Assembly: GCA_964304625.1 (NCBI GenBank)
Contig: OZ199840.1
Coordinates: forward strand, 4,774,001-4,838,000
DNA length: 64,000 bases
Direction: 5' to 3'
DNA from: Kudoa neothunni
Taxonomy: Eukaryota > Cnidaria
The notes below the pieces were generated by a model. It saw only the letters and a list, made by a program, of their open reading frames with translations. It made no database searches and was not told the origin of the DNA. Positions within the stretch are counted from its first letter, which is position 1. Every line of letters begins with the position of its first letter. The translations under genes and the position numbers were made by a program. Shown one piece after another: positions 36,539-47,784 of the stretch.

Positions 36539-37699
36539 CTGAAATTAATACTAAAATGAGGAGATTCCATAAATTAACAGGAAATGTTACGGTATGACTT
36601 AACAATACATTATCCAAGCTGACGAAAACTATATCATATCAATTTTAGTGGAAATACTCATGATCAAGATTTTTTGCTCCAACCATTCTCCTCAGTCGAA
36701 TTATTGATTAATAGGATTTGAACATTAATACATTCTATCAAAATAATTAAAGAAGAACGCTGTAGGTGTGCGTGTCTCAAAGTATATCGAATGATTTTCT
36801 AATTCTTTTTGAACATCAATTTGAGACAGTTAGCATTTAGTTTATAAACAAACATATTTCTCGTCCTGATTAAAACTTAAATAACTACTTTAAATATTAC
36901 TGTTTGAGGATAATCTTTTTGAAACGAATTTAATGTATTTTTAATTTAATGATTCAATCAAACTACTTGGCGTATTTATGTGACCTTAATTATTTCAAAT
37001 CATAACATAAATTGACAAAATTAAATTTTTCGCGATAAATACTGTAATATATTAAAAATATATTTTAATATGTTATAATGTGATATTAGTCACTTATTAT
37101 CGCATAATCTGGTTAGTATTTTACCCAGAATTCCGCCAGGGGTGAGTGAAAAATCGTCAACTTAGCATCGTTACCTAATTGTGTTTCTATTGTTATTGAC
37201 ATCTATTACATATATTACTGTTAAGACAAGACACCATTGTTATCAACATCACTATATGTATATCTATGAAGCTGTTTTTATAATGGAATTTAAGATCCAG
37301 GATGTTCTAGAAACATCTAGGCCGATGATAGGTTATTATAGAAGCTTTCAGTGTATGCTATGTTAAACTAGAACCATCTAGAAGCCTTAACAATTATTCA
37401 TCCAAATTAAATTATTGGTTTCAATTTAAGTTTGTGATTTTTGTCTAAAAATTTTATTTTTCACTCTCCTAATCAATATTTTGCATAACTATTCTCTAGA
37501 AGTATGTAAACAAAGAAAATTCAACATGTCAAAGAGTATATATTTGTGGGGATATTTGTCACAAAAATCTCCTCGTGTATACAGGAGTGCAAGGATACCA
37601 GGTATATCTTGGTGCCCGCGTTGTCGTATTTTTTATTTAACGATTACATTTTCTTTCCTATAATAATTATAACTTGTAGATATTTAGAAACAGTTTAAT

Positions 37700-38870
37700 A
37701 TTAAAAATACAAAAAAATAAATTGAAAATATATAGATTTTCTTAAAAAGTCGGTTATTTCATCATTCTTTTGCGGACTGTCTCTTATTTTAGGGATAGCA
37801 ATGTTCAATTTTGTATTTTCTACCATAGATAGGTCATGAGCAAAAATATCTTTTCTCCATTTATTCAAATGCTCAATGACTTCATTAATGGAACAAACGT
37901 TACCATTTTTCATAATTTTCATCAGTAAACGACTCATTCATTGCGCCGACTTCATTATTTATTGAGTTAACATAGTCATCATCTTGACTTCTAAATGAAG
38001 TAGTTTCTTCGTTCGTTAATTTCCAGACTTCTTTCATCATGTGCATAGCGTCAAGTAAATCTGGAGGATCGTTACTTAACTTGCAATCAAAAACACTCGT
38101 CGAATTAACAGTAACTTTATTTATCAAATAATGCGTCAGATGATTATTGTAATTGTAATAAAAGCTGTCAATACCTTCTTGATCTAATTATTGTGAATAC
38201 ACTCACTGGCAGTTTCTTGTGGGGGAAACAGAGTTAAACGTTTGAAAAATTTAGCATTTGATGAGCTGGAAAATTTTTAATAACTAATAGGATTCTTCTC
38301 TTACATTGAGAAGGCTCGCGCTTCTATACCGCCAGATATTTTGAAAAAATAAAATCTTCTTGTAAGGTAATAGGGAAGTAGGAGGTCTTTTATTTTACGG
38401 AAGTACCAAGGTTTTTCACGATTACGAGTTATTGATTAGGGTCGTTTTTCTTAAATCGAATAGATCGCAGAAATTTTTACTTTCTCTGGATTTTTTAGAA
38501 CCGCGCAAGTCTTCCTTCATTTTAATCTATAACCATACATTAAATTTCCCATAGAGATGTAAATTTAAATGATATTTTACCTTTTCTTTGCTGGTAAAAT
38601 AGTCCAGTTTCATCTAAATCAAAAATATCGTTTGGATTATAATTTCTGGACAACTTTAACGGTTGATCTTTCCAAGAGGAAATTATTTCAGGAACAACAT
38701 TATCGGATTTACCTTTGAATTTGTTATTTTCAATCCAGCTCTCGGAGAAAATCCTTAAAACCAACCTTAACAGTTGTGTTTTTAATTTCATATGAATAAT
38801 CCTAGGCCTTTTTAATTAGGCAAAGACTATTGCAACGGATGGAAATATCTCCCAAAATAACACTCGTATC
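37700..38870 (-). pseudogene. Tigger/JERKY-like transposase pseudogene
   Basis: On the minus strand, 38791-38540 reads SWKDQPLKLSRNYNPNDIFD then LDETGLFYQQRKGK, the first catalytic Asp block of Tigger transposases (usually NADETGLFY). Between 38450 and 38180 broken frames give KRRILLVIKNFPAHQM and FPPQETAS, corresponding to LLxDNAPSH and FLPPNTTS. From 38127 the C-terminal part reads PDLLDAMHMMKEVWKLTNEE and on to 37701, NVCSINEVIEHLNKWRKDIF. The HTH domains and TIRs were not located. Multiple frameshifts; inactive. Confidence 0.8.
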
Positions 38871-39922
38871 AAAATTTTAATTTCGTAAATATATACAACA
38901 ATAAATTTACTTAATTGACCTTTTACCTATAAATTGGCCAATAACGCATGAAGTAAGCGGAAATATTTCTCAAGAATTTATATTTAAGTTTATCTATGAA
39001 ATTATTTAAAAAATCGTAAAGTGTTGATTTTGTATCACAAGAAGTATCGATACACCCCATACGTTAATTAAGAACACGTGAATGTTTGTTTGCAAAAATG
39101 GTTCTAAATAAACTATTTTTTGGCATAACTTCAATTATAAAATTAAGGTTGCAATTAATTGGTGATTTTGGCATTTATTAAGGACGATGGATTAGGATTA
39201 AAAAGTAGTTTTAAATATTGTTATCTGTTATATGATAAATTATCATGAGATCCCTTTCAAAATAAAAAACAGTCAGTAAATCTACCTCGTTTACTCAAAC
39301 AAATTCGATATATCTCTTTATACATATAAATAATAAAGCAACAATTTTCTAAATCGGCCTTGTTTCATTAATAAATATAGAAAAAAACGTTTTTCTCAAA
39401 AATATTCAATAAATTAATGATAGCCCACGTGCAAATCTTGATGTGAGTTAAAACACTTAAATATTAGAGTGGTAGAATTTAATGTTGGGATGAAATTTGA
39501 TTCTTACGAATCTCTCAAAAATATAATTGAGGAATATGAAAAGGTGAATTTCTGCAATTTAAAAAAAGAGGGTCAGAAACGTTGCAGAATGCCCAGCGTA
39601 GAATCGACAAAATCTTCAATAAAAATTTAGTTTATTATGAAATAAAGTACGTATGTTTTTTTGGGTCTCTGTTCAATAAAAGCAATAGCGGTGAAAGAAA
39701 AACCACAACATAAAAAAGGGATTGTCCTTTTAACATAGGCCTTGGAGCAGTTGATGCTGGCCAATTTTTAGAGATTAAACGTTATAACTGTTTCATAATC
39801 ATCCATGCAGCCCGGCACTATCCGAATTTCTACCAGATCAATTAAAAATAAATCTATCTGATAGGTTTTTGTCTGAGCTTACATCACTTGGTGCATATAA
39901 AAGACTAATACAGACAAAATTG
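38871..39922. other. No gene seen
   Basis: AT-rich spacer between the Tigger-like fossil and the inferred Merlin terminus. No feature recognised. Confidence 0.45.
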
Positions 39923-42504
39923 AGCACTATTCTACTATTCCGGGCACAAATATTAAAGGGGTTATAACAGCATAAAATCCCTGGTTATTAGTGATATAAT
40001 TCATTGATAATAAAACCAAAAATATTTACCGTTTTTTTATATACAGGTATACAATTACCTCCTTAAAAAAAACTAAAAATTAAATTCTGTCAATAATCCT
40101 GTATATGACGGTAATGTAAATAACTTAATCTCTATCATTAGCATGTACTTACTCGAACTATTGTGAAGAAAGTTTATTCTAAATAAAATTATTAAATAGA
40201 TTCGTTATACTAATTTTTATAGTTACATTTTAAGTAGTAATTATTTTAAAACGGCATTATTAATGGTTGTTGTGTTGAGATATATGGGTTTACGAAATTC
40301 CTGCATACTAACAACATTTTTTAAAATTTGAACTATCTTAAGCTGAATCAAAACAAGTTTCTTTAGTTTTTGCAAATTTTTTATTTTTGTATATAACATT
40401 TTGAGACCCGAAAATCATCACCATCTCATTAAAATACTTGTTCGTTTCATTATTACTTAATTATTCACGCGCTTGATACATTTAAGGGTCGAATTGAATT
40501 AGCGGTTATATATAAAAATTATGAGTCTATATTATTCGATGAAGTTTTTTATTGGCGTGTATGGACAGCAATCAAATAATTGTATAACTAGTATTAAATT
40601 ATGACCAGTTTCTCTTAAGAAAAGGGTTTTTGTTTTATTTAATCCTTAAAACCTTGAATTAATTATATTTCTGGCAATTAGGACTGATTTAAAGTTACAA
40701 AATACCTCACATTACTAATACATGATGTAGAATTTTTGAAAGTATTTTTATATGTTCATATGTATGCATATAAGTGCTTAAAGGTTACGTGAATGTAAGA
40801 TGATTGGTATTGGCTGATAAACGATTAATATCCTGAATCCACAAATCATTGATTGTTTTTATAAGTTTAATGCATACATTAATTTTATAAGAATTTAAAA
40901 AATAATACATGTGGGCCAATATATATTGCGATCGTCTATCTCTACAATTTCATTAAGTTTGATAATGAGACATCTGTACAGCAAATAATATAAATGCCGA
41001 GCTTTCAATTTTTTCAAAAAAGGAAAATTATTATAAATGACTAGACAATTTCTAAAGGATCTTAGATTGTGTATTATTTGTAATATAAAAATAATGTTTA
41101 ATTCTTTCCTAATTGGAAAATTTCGACATACTTTTCATTGAATAAATGACTTTATTATTTTTAAAATTCTTCGTTGTTTCATTTTAATTTCCTATAAGCT
41201 CAGAGGATTATTAGGTAAAATCATAGAACACATTTTAAGACTTTATGCAAGTTTTTAAAACAACATAACATAAATACTACTATTTTAATCCTACAATATC
41301 ATTACAATAATAAGGAAATATTTCGAACTATACGGATTATTTGTTGTATCTAAATGTTAAAAAATATAAATATTAAAAACAATAAAACGCACGAATTTAA
41401 TAATTATGTAATTACGTCAGAGAAAATTATAAGAATGTTTCTTTCTACATTTGAATTTAGATGCCAATACAAAAATTTTAAAAATTTGAATAGAAGTAAT
41501 AGCTTTAAAGAGGGAAAAATAAATAGCACATATTATATCAAAACAAATAAACGAATATTTTTAAAATCCATACCATTCCGTAAGGTGTTGAATAATATTG
41601 TCGAATCTATCTTGAGGAGTTATACCATGTCTTCCTCTCCAGAGAAATTCATCAAGATAAGACTCCACCATTGAAGAATGGACTCCCAACATACGTTTAA
41701 ATTTTACCTTCAATTTTTCCAGTAGCCTTCTACGTGATTTGTATGGACACCAGTAATTGGGTTCTTAAAATATTTTTTATGATTCACTCGTTTACGGACA
41801 TAACGAGGAACCACATCCATATTGGTTATACCATTGCATGCCGACCAGCAATCAGAATGAATTTTTGTTCCGGGTTTTATGAATTTTTTAATATAAAACA
41901 AAAGGGTGGCAGCTGTTCTATCTGGAACGAAAGTTAGGAAGCCCTGTTTATTTACAGGGTCATAGCCATCAAATACCCACCTTTCTTCTACAACATACCG
42001 GACGTTATTTTTTCTTGTCGCAATGAGCGATTCATCAATTAGCACCACATGGCCAACTCCATCTATTGGATAGGGGTTCTCTAATAGGTGATGGGTGCAT
42101 ATGCCTCTAAAATATTGGCACCGTTGCACAGATGAAGTAGGTGGAACGTTTGTCGTGATACTGGCAGTAGCAATATAGCATCTTAATGAAACAACTCTCG
42201 TTTATGTTGGAATTTTCTAAAATTGAACCGTATTTATATGTTTTTTTAATTCTGTGCAGAATGCATCCATATGTAAATGAGTCGGGGTTTTTAATCAGAC
42301 TCACTGTTCTAGGTTCCAGAACATTAAGGACATTAGTGCGCATCTGGACTTAATATTCGCCTCAATTTTAGGAAATTAATTGCGTTTCCTCTTGTATCAA
42401 CCCTTCGAAACAACATGTCCAAATCCATTATCACAACTACCGTACAAGATTTGCATCAAAGATAATCCCTTTAATGTTTATGTCCGGAATAGTAGAATAG
42501 CGCT
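39923..42504 (-). mobile_element. Merlin element inferred from inverted repeats
   Basis: AGCACTATTCTACTATTCCG (39923) and its reverse complement (CCGGAATAGTAGAATAGCGC, from 42484) match at 20 of 21 positions and face each other across 2.58 kb. A Merlin transposase lies at the right end on the minus strand, starting about 70 bp inside the right repeat, as expected. No 8-9 bp target duplication could be confirmed, so the assignment of these repeats to Merlin is an inference. 39950-41580 contains no recognised gene. Confidence 0.5.
41585..42425 (-). pseudogene. Merlin (ISXO2-like) transposase, nearly complete, broken
   Basis: Read leftwards: MDLDMLFRRVDTRGNAINFL (from about 42425), a damaged CPxC zinc ribbon (stop within CP*C), then KNPDSFTYGCILHRIKKTYK and GSILENSNINE. 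After a frameshift near 42110 comes HVVLIDESLIATRKNN (first Asp), ERWVFDGYD, FVPDRTAATLL, IHSDCWSACNGI (second Asp) and NPITGVHTNHVEGYWK (the N/E region). A single-base deletion in an A run near 41712 shifts to the final part, KFKRMLGVHSSMVESYLDEF and LWRGRHG. About three or four lesions; otherwise close to full length (about 280 residues). Younger-looking than the copy at 28870. Confidence 0.88.
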
Positions 42505-43015
42505 AAATAAACAAGGTAAACAATCGAAGTATTGATTCCAATGTGCACCACACTGCCCAATTATCTCACCATTATTCATGTCACATCAATGCTCAGGGTT
42601 TTTCACGTCTTACAAGAGCCGTTCATTAAACGCTCAAAGATTTCCATGCCCCACTAATAATTATCCTTGCTCCACCGGTGGGGCATCGCCCTCAAGTTGG
42701 CAAACACTGATATATTGGAAATTAGTCAATGACGTATTTTCAGAAATAATTCTCATGTTCCTATCGACTACAGATCAATAAAACTTAAAATAAAATTTTA
42801 CGAAATTTACCGTTTACAAAATTACCAAAAGTGCAAAAATATACAATCTCAAAACACCAGCGAATACTAGGATTCCCGTGCCATTTATCAAATATGATAA
42901 CAGAAAAATTAATGTTGCCTTATTTCTATAATATCATATAATTAAATAAAAAGTGCAAACGAAAGATTGAAGATATATTTAGATAGGTATGCTGATAAAT
43001 TCCCTAGTAAAATGT
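42505..43015. other. No gene seen
   Basis: Spacer between the Merlin end and the 3' end of gene D, with a 67-codon ORF (42578-42781, plus) rich in Ser/Cys that shows no motif or paralogue in the window. Confidence 0.4.
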
Positions 43016-43951
43016 TTATTGAGCGGAAGTGCCTGATACTTGGACGGCTAGTTGTCCATTTTCTTGCATTACCATGCTACCAGCGATTTGAAAATTTAAA
43101 GTTTTTGTGGTATTTTGACATTCTAATTAAAAATGTAATATAAATAAGTAAATCAAATAACTTACGACAAGCTTCTTGGGCCGAATTTGCCTCATTTATA
43201 GCTTTGTTAAAATATATAATTTACATTAAAAATATTTTATTATACCATTTTTTTCAGCAGTTGAAAGAACACGACATAAGTTCATTTCGGCACATTGCCT
43301 AAAGCCTTCGAATTTACACACATCGTTGTACTAATATTGGAATAAAAAATATGTTATTTATTTGATAATATACTGAACCGCGCAATCTATCATTACGAAC
43401 TTTCACACAAGTTTGGTAACTGGCAATCTAAAAATAATCAAAAACCCTAATTTTCAATCACACTATTAAAGCAAAATATATACATGACACGGGATGCACA
43501 GAGGAGAATATTTTAATTCCTTGACTTAATCAAATACACATTATGATCTTCGATATAATCTTAGAATATATACTTATGTCACCTTGACAAATGGCATACT
43601 TTCCACACATTTCTCCCTTAGAAAGCTTGTTCACATATCTCTCAGGTGAATTGATAATCCAGTTGATTACAGTCCACTAAACTCACTATAATCAAATAGA
43701 TCATGTAATTGCTACCGCTTCGTTATTGAGGAATCCCTCCTGTTTCCGAAGATAGTAGAGAGCGTATCGAAATTGTGTTGTAGAGTTTGAATTAAATGTT
43801 ACCTTTTGAAAATAATGGGATAAAGTAACGTCACATAATTTCTTACTGCAAGGTCTACAGGTATGTAATTTGCACCAAAAGAAACTATAGGACATTAAAA
43901 ACAATTTTCCACTATGTACATACGTAAAATTATAAGTAGAGTTCCGACCAT
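43016..43951 (-). CDS. Secreted Cys-rich family, locus D (intact, 192 aa)
   Basis: Exons, minus strand: 43951-43924, 43884-43847, 43802-43716, 43676-43574, 43524-43484, 43427-43374, 43330-43246, 43201-43166, 43122-43016. All donors are GT, all acceptors AG, all phases agree; introns are 39-59 nt. Signal peptide MVGTLLIILLSFGANYIPVD. Mature motifs: VTFNSNSTTQFRYALYYLRK, INSPERYVNKLSKGEMCGKY, SPLCIPCH, SYQTCVKVRNDRL, VCKFEGFRQCAEMNLC, SAQEAC, QCQNTT, FQIAGSMVMQENGQLAVQVS. Ten cysteines, all at the same places as in C. Divergently transcribed from C with 1.3 kb between start codons. Function unknown; predicted soluble extracellular protein. Confidence 0.85.
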
Positions 43952-45267
43952 CGCCAATGATTTTATTATTTAATCTGACTTCAGGTTGGTGTAATTAAAT
44001 TTATATCTTGATAAAGATATAAACAAAAGCTTTTTTATATCAATAAATTTTGATAGCCAAATAATTAACATATCATTTTAAATTAGAGATAATTGTAAAG
44101 TATGATAAATATTTCGACGCTTTCCTTTGTAAAATTGAACCAATAAATTTATCCGATAAATATATTGTCTTATGCGTAATGTATTCAGAAAAATTTTATA
44201 ATTAGATTTATTTGTTATTTTATAGATAACATAATTTGGAAGAGCATTGATAAAATTTACAATTACAACCATAAGCATAATTATCAAATAGATTATTTAA
44301 TATATGCTGTGTCTAGTCACTGGTAGATGAATTACAACAAAAATAATTAAACAGAATAAATTCCATTTAATGTTTATAATCAATTATAATTGTTAAAATA
44401 ATAATTATTTAAATGTATACATATGACTATGATTATAATTTATGGGAAATTGTAGAGTTTATCGATTTTTTGTCAATCAGTTATTCAATAAACCACTCCG
44501 AACCTTAATAACATGTATATTTTTTATTTATTTATAATAGAAGTATAATAATGATAAATTTATCTTCAGTAAAGGAGTATTCAAGGTGAGATGATTTCTT
44601 ATTTGTTAAAAATTGTGTTCTTATCATACTTTTATGTAAATAACTTTATTTAAACATAACAATTCATTTTCGATTATTCACAACATTTTTTAAATTCATA
44701 CTCTATATGAGTTAAAAATATTTTAAGGAAAGCTCGATATCATATAACCATTTATCATGTTAACAGCACTTAAATTTGTTATATCAATTGGCGTCATTTT
44801 AATGTATATAATGTTATTTTAAGGAGTTTTTCGATTAAATTTAAGATAATATATTGACTATAGTAAGATAAATAATATAAAGATAAAAATGTAAAACGAT
44901 AAATGCGCATATAATAATCAAAATAATAAATATCGGGATTACCAATCGATTAAAGACATAATATCTCCTAATTTCGAAAACAAATAAAGACGATATCAAA
45001 ATAATTTATTAGATGTAAATTAAACATATATAGTTAACAAATCAATATTATGTAAGAAAAATCAAATATAATATTCTTGTGTTCGTCATAATTATTTGTA
45101 AACATTTATTTCATACAAATATTTTTTTATAATTATGGTAAACAGATAAAATATTTTCAAATATATTATCTAATTATAACAATATGATTCTATCTGTTTT
45201 GTTATCAATATATAATTTATTCACTCACTGAAATTCTCAAAACAGATAAATATAAACGACACTAGTA
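43952..45267. promoter_or_regulatory. Shared upstream region of divergent genes D and C
   Basis: 1.3 kb of AT-rich DNA between the start codons of D (leftwards) and C (rightwards). It must contain both promoters. No TATA box can be singled out in this base composition, and no coding sequence is seen (the 69-codon ORF at 44078-44287 is Ile/Asn-rich noise). Confidence 0.4.
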
Positions 45268-46219
45268 ATGATTTCAGGAACGATTATAATTTCAAGTAAT
45301 TAAAAAATGAATTATTTATTTAATATAATATAGTTTTTCTCGCGTTTAACTATCGCAATGTTGAACTCGTTGTAATTATTTTTTATTACAAATGACAATG
45401 AGTAAGGTTTGTAGTTAAGACTTTCTGAAAACGCTAAGACACAATTTCAGGAAGCAGTGGATATGCTTCGAACAGAGAGTGAATTCCTTGACATTGACTC
45501 GGTAAAAACACTATAATGCTCATCTATAATAATTGTAGTCTATTGTGATCAACTGGATTCGCAATAACCCCCAGAATTATATCCACTCAATTGGCGATCG
45601 AGATATATGTGGAAATCACGCTGATTGCGAAAATAATCAAAGTACACAAGTCGTTTAATATTCTAAACTAATTAAATAATCTATTAGTCAAAAGATTAAC
45701 CATTTCACCTCGTTGTATTCCATGTCGAGTATTTAAATAGCAAAAATTCGCACATTATTTGTAATAAAACTAAAAATCAATAAAAGGTAGTAGGTTATGA
45801 ATCTTGTATGAAAAGTCGAAATGATAGACTACCTGGAAGGGTTATTCTGATTAAATTATGAAAATAGTTGATATTGTAAATTTAGTATGGAAGTGTATGT
45901 AGGTTTGTGGGCTTTCAAAAATGTGTCCAGATGAATGCATGTGTAAGTCTCTCGTTGGACGAAATACTAGGTATGGTTAATTTGATAATTCCCCCCTTTT
46001 GAAAAATTGATTAATATCTTAAAGAAAAAATTAGAAATGTAACCAGTATACAAAGACCTCAATCCTGTGGTAGTAGAACGAGTTATAATATTTTGAATAT
46101 AAATTTTATTAGATTGTCAAAACAGTACAAACAACTTTACTTTTCAGGCTGCAGGAACCATGACGTTACAAAATAATGGTCAACGTGCATTAGAAGCACA
46201 AGGTGGATCTATCTCATAA
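45268..46219 (+). CDS. Secreted Cys-rich family, locus C (intact, 194 aa)
   Basis: Exons: 45268-45295, 45334-45368, 45415-45501, 45539-45641, 45688-45728, 45787-45840, 45886-45970, 46025-46069, 46113-46219. They give exactly 195 codons including TAA, with introns of 37-58 nt and matching phases throughout. Signal peptide MISGTIIISIFLAFNYRN. Then LSENAKTQFQEAVDMLRTES, INWIRNNPQNYIHSIGDRDI, CGNHADCENN, ISPRCIPCR, GYESCMKSRNDRLPGR, SVCRFVGFQKCVQMNAC, SIQRPQSC, DCQNSTNNFTFQAAGTMTLQ and a C-terminal QNNGQRALEAQGGSIS. Ten cysteines. With D it is the best reference model for the family. I know of no family with this pattern. Confidence 0.85.
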
Positions 46220-46646
46220 ATCTATGTGTTGTTTAGACTGCTCTTTACTTTAAAATAACTTTAAATTTCTACGTTTCAGTCTTGACTATTATATTATCTT
46301 ATGACTAAAAATACTATTTTATGTAGTTTTTAAACTTTTCTAATTTAATGTTTCCAAATTATAAGATTTGGGTATTATTATTATTCCAATTTATTGTAAT
46401 AAATGCTATATTTTTTTTATTTTTTTGATCCACATATTATCGATTAAGCAGGATATTCTGTAATTTTGTAAATAACAAAGATAGGTTATGCTGCTTAAAA
46501 TTTTTTACTCTATTTGTTGAATTCAATATTTCATACAAGTCAAAAAAGAACATTAAAATAGAAAAAAATACTAAAAAATATAGAATTTATAATTTAATAA
46601 CAATTTTTTACAGGTAATTTAGAATTATTTATTTATCTACCTACTA
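46220..46646. other. No gene seen
   Basis: 3' flank of gene C; AT-rich, no feature recognised. Confidence 0.45.
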
Positions 46647-47780
46647 TCTACTAATATAAAGCTGAGTTGTTCGTGTATGTGTATCAACAAATTCGCATGT
46701 GCAACAAAATGTTTTCCTTATAGAGAGACAAGTGCGAAATTTTAAAAAATATTTAAATCGTTTGCATATTATCTAAAGTTCTAAAAAGTGCTGGAAAAAA
46801 CAGTGATTTTATCAATTCAAAGTTTGTTAAGCGGATTACACTAGTTCAATCGTAGCATTAACACCAGCTTGTGTCATGGTGGCAGTCAGTTGAGGTTAAA
46901 TTTCCCCCTTATATACACTATTAAATTAAAATTTAGCGATATCATCTATCTCTATGTATAAGGTTGGCGTGTCTATTTTTGTGTTTGCGCAAATACACTC
47001 CTTATTTGTGGAATTTTAACGTATATGACTTGAAAAGTATATTTTGAAAGTTCTTTTAATGGCTTTAGATATGACGAATGGTCTTTTTGCATCATTAATC
47101 GCGAATTGATAGCGCGTGCTATAATAGGATAGATTGAAGCTTTAGAATACACGCACTGTGGCAGTAGATTTAGTTGAAATCATCCGCTAAGTTCAACTTC
47201 CCGTGATTAAATTCGATGCAGATGGCGGTATTCTTACTTCATCTAATTGTATAAATTATTTATGTTCGCATTGAAGCAATTTTTAGCTGTTTGTTTTGGA
47301 ATAATTCACTAATGTTTATGCCGGACCAAGCAATGCTAATTTTAGCAATATCAATTAATGTTCGTACGTTTTCTTCTATCTATATTACTCTCTCAATTTT
47401 TTTATCTCTTAATAAGTTAGTGGTACACACAGTTATCGAGCGGGGCCAGAATTAGACTTTTAAAAATCCTCTGGGCCAAAAAATAACGGTTTGGATAACA
47501 CTTTAACAGGATTTAAATAATTCGGGAATGAAAAAAATACGACACTAGCCTTGAATTGTTTAGCGTTGGTGCCGAGCCACGAAATTTTTAAATGAACGCC
47601 AGGTCTGGAACACTCCTTCAAAGAAATTATCATAATCCAATCATCAAATTATGATGCTTATAACGTTTAGTTATATTATTTCTATCGGTTAATTTGAAAT
47701 TTCAATATATTTCTGAATGCTAATAAAAAACTTCTCTGGGACGAAATCTTCCCCAAGCAGAGCTGGGCAGTTCGCGCTAG
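46647..47780 (+). mobile_element. Non-autonomous Helitron-like element
   Basis: The 5' end TCTACTAATATAAAGCTGAG follows an A at 46646. The 3' end has a GC-rich CCCCAAGCAGAGCTGGGCAG, TTCGCGCTAG ending CTAG at 47777-47780, followed by T. TC...CTRR termini, insertion between A and T, a GC-rich subterminal 3' hairpin and no TIRs are Helitron hallmarks. A second 5'-like block (ATCTCTATGTATAAGGTTGG near 46950) hints at a nested or tandem copy. No Rep/helicase is encoded. The duplicated block copy 2 begins 4 bp after its 3' end. Confidence 0.55.
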
Positions 47781-47784
47781 TTAC

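Noticed and set aside
41354-41674. 106-codon plus-strand ORF near the Merlin 3' end
   Set aside because: Its second half is antisense to the transposase C-terminus, and the rest is Lys/Asn/Ile-rich noise expected in AT-rich DNA.
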